Source: an archaeon (GTDB lineage: Archaea > Asgardarchaeota > Hermodarchaeia > Hermodarchaeales > Hermodarchaeaceae). Taken from it: a stretch of DNA of 9,968 bases. Made by a program: the position numbers and the translations under genes. Numbering within the stretch: position 1 is the first letter of the stretch; every line of letters begins with the position of its first letter. The stretch covers positions 1-9,968 of the forward strand of contig JABXGS010000053.1 of NCBI GenBank assembly GCA_016550425.1. The letters run 5' to 3'. The notes beneath the pieces were generated by a model. It was not told the origin of the DNA and did not search any database. It saw only the letters and a list, made by a program, of their open reading frames with translations. Positions 1 through 7,184 of this stretch are shown in pieces.

Positions 1-1230
1 TCAACAGCACCACGTGAGAGGATTTACAATTCTCTTGTCCGTCGTCTAAAAGTAATCTTGCGGTTCAATATCACTTCATATGAAAAAGTTTCCCGTGATT
101 TACTTCAAGGTTTAATAACTGATGAACCAGAGAGACTCAATGGAAGAGAACTTCGATTACTTAGTATACTTTATCAGCGCCCAAAAACTCCTCAAGCACA
201 AGTGGCAAAGGAACTCAAAATTAGTATGCCAACTATGCGAAAAGATCTCAAAGTCTTAGAAGAAAAAATAGGTTTACGCTTCGCGAATCTGGTCGATTGG
301 GGTAGATTCAAGCTAAGACATTATGGTATCTTCTTTGTCACAAAGGGAGTCGATTTTTCCAAGCGAGTTCAAGCCATCTTCAACAATGAGATGTCAACCT
401 ATCTGACCACAGCAGTTTTCGATACTACTTTTCAGCGAGGTTTTGTAGGTTTTCGAATCCCGGATCAAGGAAAGCCAGTTCAACTATTCCATGATCAGAT
501 ACAGTTGTTGAATGACCAGTTTTTCGATATTTGTCAGATTCATGAGGTCCAGAAATATTATCAATCGATATGCTTTGACCATTTTGATTATGAGTCCAGT
601 ACCTGGTTAATTGAAGGCGATGTTTCTTCTATGGGACTGCTCAATTTCGTCCGGGAAAATTGGACAATACTTCCTAAGCCAAGGGGGTTATCCAATACAT
701 TAGCACGCTCTTTTGATCAGTTGGACTATTACCTTGCGTGTTTTCTCATTGGTGATGGTCGGGCCAATATGAAAAAGATACTCCAACGATTAACTGTTAG
801 AGGAATGGAAGCTCCACGAACAACGGTTTCAACCCGAAAAATTCGTTTAATTAAGGAAAAGACAATAGAACCCTATTTTGTTTTTTCGACACCGCAATTA
901 CCTTTTTTCATCACGTTTGCTATCCGGTGTGAACCCCACATTGCTGAGCAGATTGTGGTGGCCGTTGCCCAAATGCCATTAGCATTTGCTACAATTTCGA
1001 ATATCGGATGTGTTGTACATGTCCAAGTACCTTCTCGAAGCCTAGGTCAGATTCTGAATCTTCTTTCATTGACACGCCAGGAAGATGGTGTTCACGAAGT
1101 TTGGCAGATGCAGCAGTATAAGAATGTCGGATCTGTAGATCCAGCTAATATTGCTACAAAGTGGAATGGTTCGTATTGGAATTGGTCAGAGGAAGAATTT
1201 GCCATTCCCTCACTTGGGCTCGAATATTAA
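1..1230 (+). CDS. Multi-winged-helix transcriptional regulator, 5' end cut by window edge
   Basis: Probable DNA-binding regulator. The frame is open to base 1, and the first apparent start (TTG at 58) has no ribosome-binding motif, so the real start lies outside the window. The 19 codons before 58 read like the end of a helix-turn-helix (STAPRERIYNSLVRRLKVI). A clear winged helix follows at about 148-276 (helix around AQVAKELKISMPTMRKDLKV, then a wing). A second helix-turn-helix-like segment lies at about 718-852 (RTTVSTRKIRLIKEK), followed by a mixed alpha/beta segment (about 895-1080) with an Lrp/AsnC-like look (repeated 'P' strands, QVPSRSLGQILNLLSL). The repeated wHTH plus alpha/beta layout suggests a duplicated Lrp-like unit. 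The two nucleotidyltransferase-like genes follow after 61 bp. No ligand or target can be named. Confidence is high that it is a gene, moderate for regulator, low for a specific family. Confidence 0.72.
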   Translation, partial: STAPRERIYNSLVRRLKVILRFNITSYEKVSRDLLQGLITDEPERLNGRELRLLSILYQRPKTPQAQVAKELKISMPTMRKDLKVLEEKIGLRFANLVDWGRFKLRHYGIFFVTKGVDFSKRVQAIFNNEMSTYLTTAVFDTTFQRGFVGFRIPDQGKPVQLFHDQIQLLNDQFFDICQIHEVQKYYQSICFDHFDYESSTWLIEGDVSSMGLLNFVRENWTILPKPRGLSNTLARSFDQLDYYLACFLIGDGRANMKKILQRLTVRGMEAPRTTVSTRKIRLIKEKTIEPYFVFSTPQLPFFITFAIRCEPHIAEQIVVAVAQMPLAFATISNIGCVVHVQVPSRSLGQILNLLSLTRQEDGVHEVWQMQQYKNVGSVDPANIATKWNGSYWNWSEEEFAIPSLGLEY

Positions 1231-1234
1231 ACCG

Positions 1235-1255
1235 CCTTTGCGAAAGGATTTTGTT
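1235..1255 (+). terminator. Possible short hairpin plus T-rich tract after the regulator gene
   Basis: Just after the stop codon at 1230, CCTTT (1235-1239) and AAAGG (1243-1247) can pair around a GCG loop, followed by ATTTTGTT (1248-1255). A 5-bp stem is weak, but a T-rich run after a coding region is the typical archaeal termination signal. It may end the regulator transcript before the nucleotidyltransferase pair. Confidence 0.3.
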
Positions 1256-1291
1256 CAATTGAATTCATCCTATTAGTCCTTTCCGTAACCG

Positions 1292-2332
1292 GTGGTGTTA
1301 ATAATAAATCCGCAATTAGTTGTCCGAGAGGGAGATTTCATTGAAACGACTGAGGGACTGATTTTTGATGTGAAAGGGTTGGTTCATCCTCCAAATAGAG
1401 CGATTGCATTTTTACGATATTATCCTTCAGTAGAGGGGAAGCGGGAACGGGATGGCCAGCGGTATGATAAGGTCTACCATTTGGCAGAACGATTTGATTT
1501 TCTCAAACAGCATTACTCTCAGTATCTATATGATGACCCAGTGTTTGGTCGGGAGTTGCAGGGAATTCCACATGAATCGATTCACAAAGTCTACCAACCA
1601 AAAGCAAGCCTTGTGAGGCTAATGGAGATTGAGACTCGGGATGCATTGCAGCAAGATGTTGTGACATTCACAGAGATGATTCAAGAACAAGCTAGGTTAC
1701 CATTAGAAGTTCTTGGGATTTCGGGAAGCATCCAAGTCGATTTGCATGGTCCCACCTCCGATATTGATCTTATTGTCTATGGTCGACGTGAAGCACGTAC
1801 CTTACAACTAGCCCTCCGACGTGCCCATATGGTTCCAGACGAGGGGATTTCAGCATATCAGTTGGATACCTATCCTGCAGTGTATAATCTTCGCTGGAGT
1901 GGAACCGATATTCCGATTGAAAAGATGTTGTTGGTTGATGGGCTAAAGTCGATGCATGGAATTTTTGGTGGTCACCATTATTTCATCCGAGCCGTTTTAG
2001 ATTGGGATGAAGTTAAGGAACAGTATGGGGATTGCAAGTACCGTCAGTTGGGTCATGCACGAGCACGGTGTCGGGTGACTAATGATCGCGATGGATTGTT
2101 TACACCTTGCCGATATGAGATTGATGAGGTAACAATTTTGAAAGGGACTGAGGCAAAGGATGTTCGCGAGATTGTGAGTTTTCGTGGACGTTTTGCTGAG
2201 CATGTACGACAAGATGAAGAAGTTATTGTTCAGGGTGCTCTTGAATCTGTTGAAAAAGGTAATGAGAAATGGACCCGGTTTCTGCTCGGGGATACTCCAA
2301 CAGATATCTTATTACCCAGTAATTTGCTTTGA
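1292..2332 (+). CDS. Predicted nucleotidyltransferase (Pol beta-like fold), first of two tandem paralogs
   Basis: Resembles the archaeal predicted nucleotidyltransferases of the COG1665 type (assignment from memory of the family). Substrate unknown. An N-terminal domain (about residues 14-65) contains a VHPP motif and a KRERDGQRYDKV segment. The nucleotidyltransferase signature follows: GISGS (G145, S146), then 10 residues later SDIDLIVYG (D157, D159), the usual metal-binding pair. The third catalytic carboxylate could not be placed. A C-terminal beta-rich domain (about 255-346) has FTPCRYEI and SFRGRFAEHV segments shared with the next gene. The start is GTG at 1292, with a second in-frame GTG at 1295; a stop at 1286 rules out an earlier start, and no clear ribosome-binding site is seen. 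It ends 22 bp before its paralog, so the two are probably one transcript. Confidence 0.8.
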   Translation: MVLIINPQLVVREGDFIETTEGLIFDVKGLVHPPNRAIAFLRYYPSVEGKRERDGQRYDKVYHLAERFDFLKQHYSQYLYDDPVFGRELQGIPHESIHKVYQPKASLVRLMEIETRDALQQDVVTFTEMIQEQARLPLEVLGISGSIQVDLHGPTSDIDLIVYGRREARTLQLALRRAHMVPDEGISAYQLDTYPAVYNLRWSGTDIPIEKMLLVDGLKSMHGIFGGHHYFIRAVLDWDEVKEQYGDCKYRQLGHARARCRVTNDRDGLFTPCRYEIDEVTILKGTEAKDVREIVSFRGRFAEHVRQDEEVIVQGALESVEKGNEKWTRFLLGDTPTDILLPSNLL

Positions 2333-2342
2333 GTAATATACT

Positions 2343-2347
2343 GGTGG
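2343..2347 (+). promoter_or_regulatory. Ribosome-binding site deciding a GTG start
   Basis: GGTGG lies 7 nt before the GTG at 2355, matching the archaeal GGTG core of Shine-Dalgarno sites. An in-frame stop at 2334 excludes an upstream start. Confidence 0.5.
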
Positions 2348-2354
2348 TTTCCGA

Positions 2355-3401
2355 GTGGCGCGTCTCCCAAAAGATAAGGATTTTGTAGAAACCAAAGAAG
2401 GATTATTTTTCACAATTGTTGGCTACTTGCATCCACCAGACGCGTATACGGCTTATTTGAAGTATCGTCCAGACCCGAAAGGAAAATGGGAACGAGGAGA
2501 TGTGCGTTACGAACGGATGATGCACGTCTACAGTGCCGCTGAGGTGCAATCGAGTAGTAATTGGTTATTAGAAAAGTATCCAGAGTATATTCAACTCGAT
2601 CCAGTTCGTGGATTTAAGCTACCCTTAGTACCATGGAAGAGTACGGTGGCGTACTATTTACCTGAGATTCGAATGGCTGAAATTATTCGTAATCCACAAG
2701 ATCCCTTGGAATCGAAGGCGAAAGCCCTTGTGACCTTGCTTTCGGAAACTAGCGGGGTTGAACTCTCCCGTTTCGGAGTTTCAGGTTCAATCTTGTTGGA
2801 AATTCATAATCCCATGTTCTCTGATATTGATCTACTTGTTTATGGTCAAGAAAATGTGCATCGGGTTCGGGATGTGATGGATGAATTATTTGGCGAAAAT
2901 AAGGTGAAGCCATACTCAGGTGAAGAGATTCAAGCCTGGCAGCTTCGGCAGGTCCGAACCTTAGGGGTTCCTGCTCGTTATGCAGAGCAAATCGCTTGGT
3001 CACATTGGCAACGAGGGCGGTTTGGAAAAACCCCGTTTTCGATTACTCCAGTCCGGATGGATGGAGAAATTATGAACCAATATGGATCTGAAACCTATTC
3101 CCCGGTAGAAACAGTTGAATTTACAGCGACTATAATGGAAGATGAAGCGAACCTGTTTGTTCCTGCTCGATACTTTGTGGGTAACATTTCAATGGAGGAA
3201 GGAAATACCGAATTACCTGCATTAACTGAAGTAGTATCATTTGAGGGAGTTTTTGCCGCAGTTTTTAATAAAGGTGACCGCGTGCGAATTCGTGGCATGG
3301 TTGAGGCGATTCGTGATCAACAGGGGAATATATTAAGAAATCAGGTTATTGTTGGGGCATTATCTGCACAGGGTTGGATTGTCCGACTATCTTCGTCTTA
3401 A
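2355..3401 (+). CDS. Predicted nucleotidyltransferase (Pol beta-like fold), second tandem paralog
   Basis: Clear paralog of the preceding gene and nearly the same length (348 against 346 residues). Shared landmarks, in order: DFVETKEGLFF, YLHPP, the GKWERGDVRYER segment, GVSGS (G144, S145), SDIDLLVYG (D157, D159), QYGSETYSP, LFVPARYFVGN, and VSFEGVFAAVFNKGDRVRIRG near the C-terminus. The active-site spacing is identical in both copies, so both look catalytically competent. The central region (about residues 60-110 and 165-225) has diverged strongly, which suggests different substrates or a heteromeric pair rather than a recent duplication. The start is GTG at 2355, supported by GGTGG upstream. 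No HEPN or other toxin partner is adjacent, so a MNT/HEPN toxin-antitoxin role is not supported. Substrate unknown. Confidence 0.82.
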   Translation: MARLPKDKDFVETKEGLFFTIVGYLHPPDAYTAYLKYRPDPKGKWERGDVRYERMMHVYSAAEVQSSSNWLLEKYPEYIQLDPVRGFKLPLVPWKSTVAYYLPEIRMAEIIRNPQDPLESKAKALVTLLSETSGVELSRFGVSGSILLEIHNPMFSDIDLLVYGQENVHRVRDVMDELFGENKVKPYSGEEIQAWQLRQVRTLGVPARYAEQIAWSHWQRGRFGKTPFSITPVRMDGEIMNQYGSETYSPVETVEFTATIMEDEANLFVPARYFVGNISMEEGNTELPALTEVVSFEGVFAAVFNKGDRVRIRGMVEAIRDQQGNILRNQVIVGALSAQGWIVRLSSS

Positions 3402-3437
3402 CCAATTTAGACAAGAGCCTCTGCTTAGGGTTTCAGC

Positions 3438-3450
3438 AAGAGATTTATTA
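3438..3450 (+). promoter_or_regulatory. Candidate archaeal promoter (BRE/TATA) for fwdD-hppA
   Basis: A purine-rich AAGAGA followed by TTTATTA (3444-3450) resembles a BRE-TATA pair. A start site about 25 nt downstream (around 3472) would leave a leader of roughly 25 nt containing the GGAG ribosome-binding motif at 3483-3486. This is the only AT-rich box in the 96-bp gap between the nucleotidyltransferase pair and fwdD. Confidence 0.35.
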
Positions 3451-3497
3451 GAGGTCATCAGTTATCGGTTGCAACTAGAATTGGAGTGTAAACTGCT

Positions 3498-3896
3498 ATG
3501 CCAAGCTTGGAAGTCGTGTTACTGACAGGTCGAACCCGGCGACAAGGCGTAGGTCTAGAGGCGGGGAAACTAAGTGAGATTTATTATGAAGCGACTACTC
3601 AGATTCGACTTGATCCTGTTGATTTAGAGAAACTAAAGATTGAACCCGGTGATACTGTGGAAGTCACTACAGACCACGGCAGTGTCATTCTTCGGGCTGA
3701 AGTTGCACCCCGAGCTAGCGAAGGCATGGGATTTATTCCGTATGGTCCATGGGCGAATTGTGTCATCAGCGGTGATACTGATAGTACGGGTATGCCGACG
3801 ATGAAAGGATTGAAAGCTAAGGTAACACCTGCCCCCGATAAGCAGGTGCTTACGCTTCAAGAACTGCTAGCAGAGATGCGTAACACACCCTCCTAA
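3498..3896 (+). CDS. fwdD: Formylmethanofuran dehydrogenase subunit D (molybdopterin dinucleotide-binding)
   Basis: FwdD/FmdD contributes part of the bis-pyranopterin guanine dinucleotide site that holds Mo or W in formylmethanofuran dehydrogenase. It corresponds to the C-terminal domain of formate dehydrogenases and packs against FwdB in the cytoplasm. The 132-residue length fits the family. Visible hallmarks are LLTGRTRRQGVGLEAGK near the N-terminus (residues 8-24), a double-psi barrel stretch with LKIEPGDTVEVTTDHGSV (residues 45-62), and GMGFIPYGPWANCVISGDTDSTGMPTMKG in the second half (residues 76-104). The ATG at 3498 has GGAG 11 nt upstream. The gene sits 18 bp ahead of hppA, probably in one transcript, while its partner fwdB lies about 3.4 kb downstream. 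No other fwd gene is adjacent. Whether the locus encodes Mo-type (Fmd) or W-type (Fwd) enzyme cannot be told. Confidence 0.9.
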   Translation: MPSLEVVLLTGRTRRQGVGLEAGKLSEIYYEATTQIRLDPVDLEKLKIEPGDTVEVTTDHGSVILRAEVAPRASEGMGFIPYGPWANCVISGDTDSTGMPTMKGLKAKVTPAPDKQVLTLQELLAEMRNTPS

Positions 3897-3914
3897 CATG
3901 GCTATATTCCAGTA

Positions 3915-6110
3915 ATGGGGAATTTCATGATTACTTACATCATATTGGGCATTGCAATCTTCATCGGATTATTAGCTATTCTCGTGGCATTGGTATTTTA
4001 TCGACTTGTTATGCGAGCCGAGGAAGGAAATGAACGGATGCGCGAGGTAAGTAACCTCATTGAAGAGGGGGCATATTCATTTCTACGTGTTCAGTATCGA
4101 ATTCTTGCCATCTTCGCTAGTCTAATGGCGATAGTCATTGCCTTGGCTGAATTTTTCTTTGGAGCTTCTAATATCGCAGCCCAAGCTATAGCCCTTGCAA
4201 TCTCTTTCGTCATTGGCTCATTCGCAAGCATGGCAGCTGGCTATATTGGAATGATGGTCGGAACTCGAGCTAATCGTCGGACGGCAGCAGCTGCCGCAAT
4301 GGGTGGAATGAATCCAGCATTCCGAGTTGCATTTCGAGCTGGGTCTGTCATGGGACTTGTAATTAGTGGACTCGCCTTGGTCGGAATTGCCTCCCTGTAT
4401 CTGATTTGGAATTTTGTTTTTGCTCCCCTTGGTATCACAGGTGGTGTTGCCCTTTGGGAAATCATCGTGGGTTTTTCCTTTGGAGCAAGCAGTGTCGCAC
4501 TCTTCGCGAGAGCCGGTGGTGGAATTTATACCAAAACTGCAGATATTGCTGCAGATATTGTTGGCAAAGTTGAATTTGAAATCCCTGAAGATGACCCAAG
4601 AAACCCTGCTGCAGTCGCTGATGCCGTCGGGGACAATGTTGGTGACATCGCTGGTACGGGTGCAGATATTTTTGACAGTAATATCGCAGCAATTCTAGCT
4701 GCAGCAATTTTAGGTGCAACAATTGATGTAGCCTTGGCAGGGAACGGAATCTTCGTTCTTATTCCCTATGGAATGATTCCGTTGATTATTGCGACTCTGG
4801 GAGGAATTTCAGCTATTATTGGTGTTTTTACAGTTCGGACCAGCGATACATGTGAGCCTAATTGCTCTCTTAATCATGGGACGTACTATTCGACCATATT
4901 ATTCGGAGTACTTGTTGTTTTGGTCCTTTTCTTACTCCAAATTCCCATTGTTCTCGCGATTGCGGGAATACTTGGACTTTTAGCTGGTGTGCTCATTGGA
5001 TTCGTCTCTAACATTTTTACCAATGATTTTGGTTTCAGACGGTTCCAACCTGTCCAGAGCATGATTAGATCAGCGGAAACTAGCACTGGCACCTTAGCTT
5101 TATCAGGAATCTCATATGGGCTTCTAAGCGTTGTTCCCTCCGTAATTGGCATCGTTGTTGCATTAGTAGTTGCATTCGCCTTAGGCACACTAATCCCAAT
5201 CCCAGGACCTATTGGGGTCTGGCAGGCTGGTGTCTTTTCCATTTCCATTGCTGCTGTCGGATTATTGGCAACGAATGGCCTTGTAGTTAGTGCTGATGCT
5301 TATGGCCCAATTGTTGATAATGCCCGAGGAATCATTGAACAAGCGGGAGCATCGAAGGAAGCGATCGAAGAATGTGACAAACTCGATGCAATTGGGAATA
5401 CTACAAAAGCTATCACCAAGGGTTTTGCAATTGGTGCTACAGCTTTGACTGTTTTTGCGCTTTTTGCTGCTTATATTCAACTTGCAACCCTACTTACTGG
5501 AGCTCCTGTCTTCATCGATATTCTAAATCCAGTAGTTCTTGCAGGTGCTTTGATAGGGGGTATGCTCCCCGTGGCCTTTTCAGCCATTCTGATTCTTAGT
5601 GTTCAAAAAAATGCAGACAAGCTGATTCATGAAATCCGCCGACAATTCCGTGAGGATTCCGGGATTCTTGCAGGCACATCAAAGCCTGATTATGACCGAG
5701 GAATCAAGATAGCAACACAAGGAGCACTACGAGAACTGCTACCACCAACAATTACCGCAATTCTTGTTACTATAATTACCGGAATTATTTTGGGATTAGA
5801 AGCCTTGGCAGCCTATCTAGCAGGCGCAGTAATTGTTGGACTCATTTTCGCTCTATTCATGGATAATGCTGGTGGTGCTTGGGATAACGCCAAGAAATTC
5901 ATTGAATCGACCAATTATGATCAAAGCAAGCCAAATTATCACGAAATTCACGCCGCATCTGTCGTAGGCGACACAATTGGGGATCCTTTCAAAGATACTG
6001 CAGGTCCTTCACTCAATACATTACTCGCACTGACTTCTCTTACAGCAACCATATTCTTGCCACTCATCTGGACCGGACATCTGTGGGTACTATTCCTAAT
6101 CTTCCCTTAG
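3915..6110 (+). CDS. hppA: K+-independent membrane pyrophosphatase, probably H+-translocating
   Basis: Integral-membrane pyrophosphatase that hydrolyses PPi and pumps ions outward. It has 731 residues with about 16 hydrophobic segments, as usual for the family. Substrate-site motifs are intact: ADIAADIVGKVE (209-220), IPEDDPRNPA (223-232), GDNVGDIAGTGADIFD (239-254), DAYGPIVDNARG (461-472), DNAGGAWDNAKKF (650-662) and GDTIGDPFKDTAGPSLN (685-701). K498 and T501 in GNTTKAITKG are the Lys/Thr pair that marks K+-independent H+-pumps; K+-dependent enzymes have Ala/Gly there. The acidic gate position after D251 appears to be D254, and the alternative Glu site four residues on is A258. A short loop near 308-318 has a CEPNC pair. 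ATG at 3927 has a better ribosome-binding motif (GGGGA, 3917-3921) than ATG at 3915, and may be the true start, shortening the protein by four residues. It follows fwdD by 18 bp. Confidence 0.95.
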   Translation: MGNFMITYIILGIAIFIGLLAILVALVFYRLVMRAEEGNERMREVSNLIEEGAYSFLRVQYRILAIFASLMAIVIALAEFFFGASNIAAQAIALAISFVIGSFASMAAGYIGMMVGTRANRRTAAAAAMGGMNPAFRVAFRAGSVMGLVISGLALVGIASLYLIWNFVFAPLGITGGVALWEIIVGFSFGASSVALFARAGGGIYTKTADIAADIVGKVEFEIPEDDPRNPAAVADAVGDNVGDIAGTGADIFDSNIAAILAAAILGATIDVALAGNGIFVLIPYGMIPLIIATLGGISAIIGVFTVRTSDTCEPNCSLNHGTYYSTILFGVLVVLVLFLLQIPIVLAIAGILGLLAGVLIGFVSNIFTNDFGFRRFQPVQSMIRSAETSTGTLALSGISYGLLSVVPSVIGIVVALVVAFALGTLIPIPGPIGVWQAGVFSISIAAVGLLATNGLVVSADAYGPIVDNARGIIEQAGASKEAIEECDKLDAIGNTTKAITKGFAIGATALTVFALFAAYIQLATLLTGAPVFIDILNPVVLAGALIGGMLPVAFSAILILSVQKNADKLIHEIRRQFREDSGILAGTSKPDYDRGIKIATQGALRELLPPTITAILVTIITGIILGLEALAAYLAGAVIVGLIFALFMDNAGGAWDNAKKFIESTNYDQSKPNYHEIHAASVVGDTIGDPFKDTAGPSLNTLLALTSLTATIFLPLIWTGHLWVLFLIFP

Positions 6111-6144
6111 GCTAAAGATAAAGACATTTTCTAGTATCATGTGT

Positions 6145-6171
6145 GAATTCCGAACTAAGTAGTTCAAATTC
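6145..6171. repeat. Imperfect 27-bp inverted repeat after hppA
   Basis: GAATT (6145-6149) pairs with AATTC (6167-6171), and GAACTA (6152-6157) pairs with TAGTTC (6160-6165) around AG, giving 11 paired bases with a small internal bulge (CC against A). It begins 35 nt past the hppA stop. No strong T-run follows, so it could be an RNA 3'-end hairpin or a dyad operator ahead of the next gene. Confidence 0.5.
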
Positions 6172-6193
6172 TCACCATTATTCTTCATCAGAC

Positions 6194-6203
6194 GCTTAAA
6201 TTC
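6194..6203 (+). promoter_or_regulatory. TATA-like box, upstream copy of direct repeat GCTTAAATTC
   Basis: GCTTAAATTC occurs here and again at 6255-6264, 61 bp apart, both in the non-coding gap before the CPBP gene. CTTAAAT matches the form of an archaeal TATA box. Initiation from this copy would fall around 6225 and give a leader of about 50-60 nt. Confidence 0.35.
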
Positions 6204-6254
6204 TAACTGTCCGGATTCCATGAATTCAAAAACCTCATCTGCGCAATTGAGCCA

Positions 6255-6264
6255 GCTTAAATTC
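6255..6264 (+). promoter_or_regulatory. TATA-like box close to the CPBP gene, possible leaderless promoter
   Basis: Second copy of GCTTAAATTC. Counting about 26 nt from its centre places transcription initiation near the ATG at 6286, so this promoter would yield a nearly leaderless transcript if that ATG is used. Confidence 0.4.
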
Positions 6265-6276
6265 CTTAATTAGGGA

Positions 6277-7146
6277 ATGATTAGAATGTCGGAAAAAGAA
6301 TCGATTAGAAAGCCGTTGATGCCCCCAGTTCTCTTGGCTATCGTGTTTTTTGTGATTGCCATGGTATTTCGCATCATTGACATCTTCGTGTTACAATTGC
6401 ATTTGACTAATTGGAGCATTATCACTTCGAAGGTCATTCCCCTGGTGATTCTCCTTCTCTACGTCGCTATTGTTTATCGTACATTCTCAGTGCTTGGAAT
6501 CCATACAAAATACTTGATTATCAACATCATTTTGGGTGTCTTAGTCTATCTCGTTTACTTTATTTTGCCCTATGCTCTTCAACGTTTCATCGAACTTGTA
6601 TTAGGGCTAGGACCCAGCCTAAATCTCACCATCGCCCCGGTATTCATTGTTGCGTACTATATCATCTTCTATATCATCAATTCATTCACGGAAGAAGGCC
6701 TTTTCCGTGGTCTGATGATGCGGTGTTTCATGACCAAGACGAATGTGAATATCGCTAATATCATTCAAGCCATCTTCTTTGGGTTTTGGCATATTGTTTG
6801 GCCTATCAGCGCTCTGCTGAATGGAATGGATCCTGTTAGTGCGACTTGGTATGCCACCTATTATGTTGCCTCATCATTTGTCTTTGGAATTGTGACCGGA
6901 TACATGTTCCAAAAAACCAGTAGTTTGTGGGGTCCAATCGTGTTACACACACTTTGGAATTTCACGCTCTTTATAATCACTCTAACTTATGTAATTCCTC
7001 CAGCGGGTGTCATCGACTTATTAGTCTACATAACAACTTTTAGCACTGAAGTGATTGGCGCTGTAATTGCCATCTTAGCCATTCGTTTCATTAGCCACTC
7101 CCAACAACTCCCTGAGCTTACAGAGTGGAATGCTCCATTACCCTGA
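6277..7146 (+). CDS. CPBP (Abi/CAAX-protease-like) intramembrane metalloprotease family protein
   Basis: Multi-pass membrane protein of 289 residues with about eight hydrophobic segments and the CPBP-family catalytic signatures. Motif 1 is EEGLFR (E139, E140, R144), motif 2 is FGFWH (F168 to H172), and a later HTLWN supplies H224 and N228. Family members include eukaryotic Rce1 prenyl endopeptidases and bacterial self-immunity proteins; in archaea the substrate is generally unknown. All expected catalytic residues are present, so it should be active. ATG at 6277 is the first start; ATG at 6286 has AGGGA (6272-6276) 9 nt upstream and also fits a leaderless start from the TATA-like box at 6255, so the protein may begin MSEKES. 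It lies between hppA and fwdB with its own apparent promoter, so a link to formylmethanofuran metabolism is positional only. Confidence 0.88.
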   Translation: MIRMSEKESIRKPLMPPVLLAIVFFVIAMVFRIIDIFVLQLHLTNWSIITSKVIPLVILLLYVAIVYRTFSVLGIHTKYLIINIILGVLVYLVYFILPYALQRFIELVLGLGPSLNLTIAPVFIVAYYIIFYIINSFTEEGLFRGLMMRCFMTKTNVNIANIIQAIFFGFWHIVWPISALLNGMDPVSATWYATYYVASSFVFGIVTGYMFQKTSSLWGPIVLHTLWNFTLFIITLTYVIPPAGVIDLLVYITTFSTEVIGAVIAILAIRFISHSQQLPELTEWNAPLP

Positions 7147-7184
7147 CTCCACATCAAACAAATAATGCCTGTGAATCGTAGTTT

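Noticed and set aside
58..60. TTG at 58 as the true start of the regulator
   Set aside because: The frame is open through base 1 and the upstream residues look like part of a helix-turn-helix; no ribosome-binding motif precedes the TTG.
1254..1263. TTCAATTGAA palindrome as an operator
   Set aside because: A 10-bp AT-rich palindrome is expected by chance at this composition, and nothing else supports it.
1292..3401. MNT/HEPN-type toxin-antitoxin pair
   Set aside because: Both genes are large nucleotidyltransferase paralogs of about 347 residues, and no HEPN-type partner is adjacent.
4462..4722. Gln/Leu-rich antisense open frame within hppA
   Set aside because: Its low-complexity composition is the complement of the Ala/Gly-rich membrane segments; no ribosome-binding site or family match.
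4886..5248. 120-codon open frame antisense to hppA
   Set aside because: It lies wholly within a strongly conserved gene, has no recognisable domain, and is a shadow of the membrane-protein codon pattern.
6411..6758. 115-codon open frame overlapping the CPBP gene in another frame
   Set aside because: The CPBP frame carries all catalytic motifs; the overlapping frame has no domain.
6277..7146. CPBP protein as a bacteriocin-immunity gene
   Set aside because: No bacteriocin precursor or export gene is nearby, and the family has many other roles.
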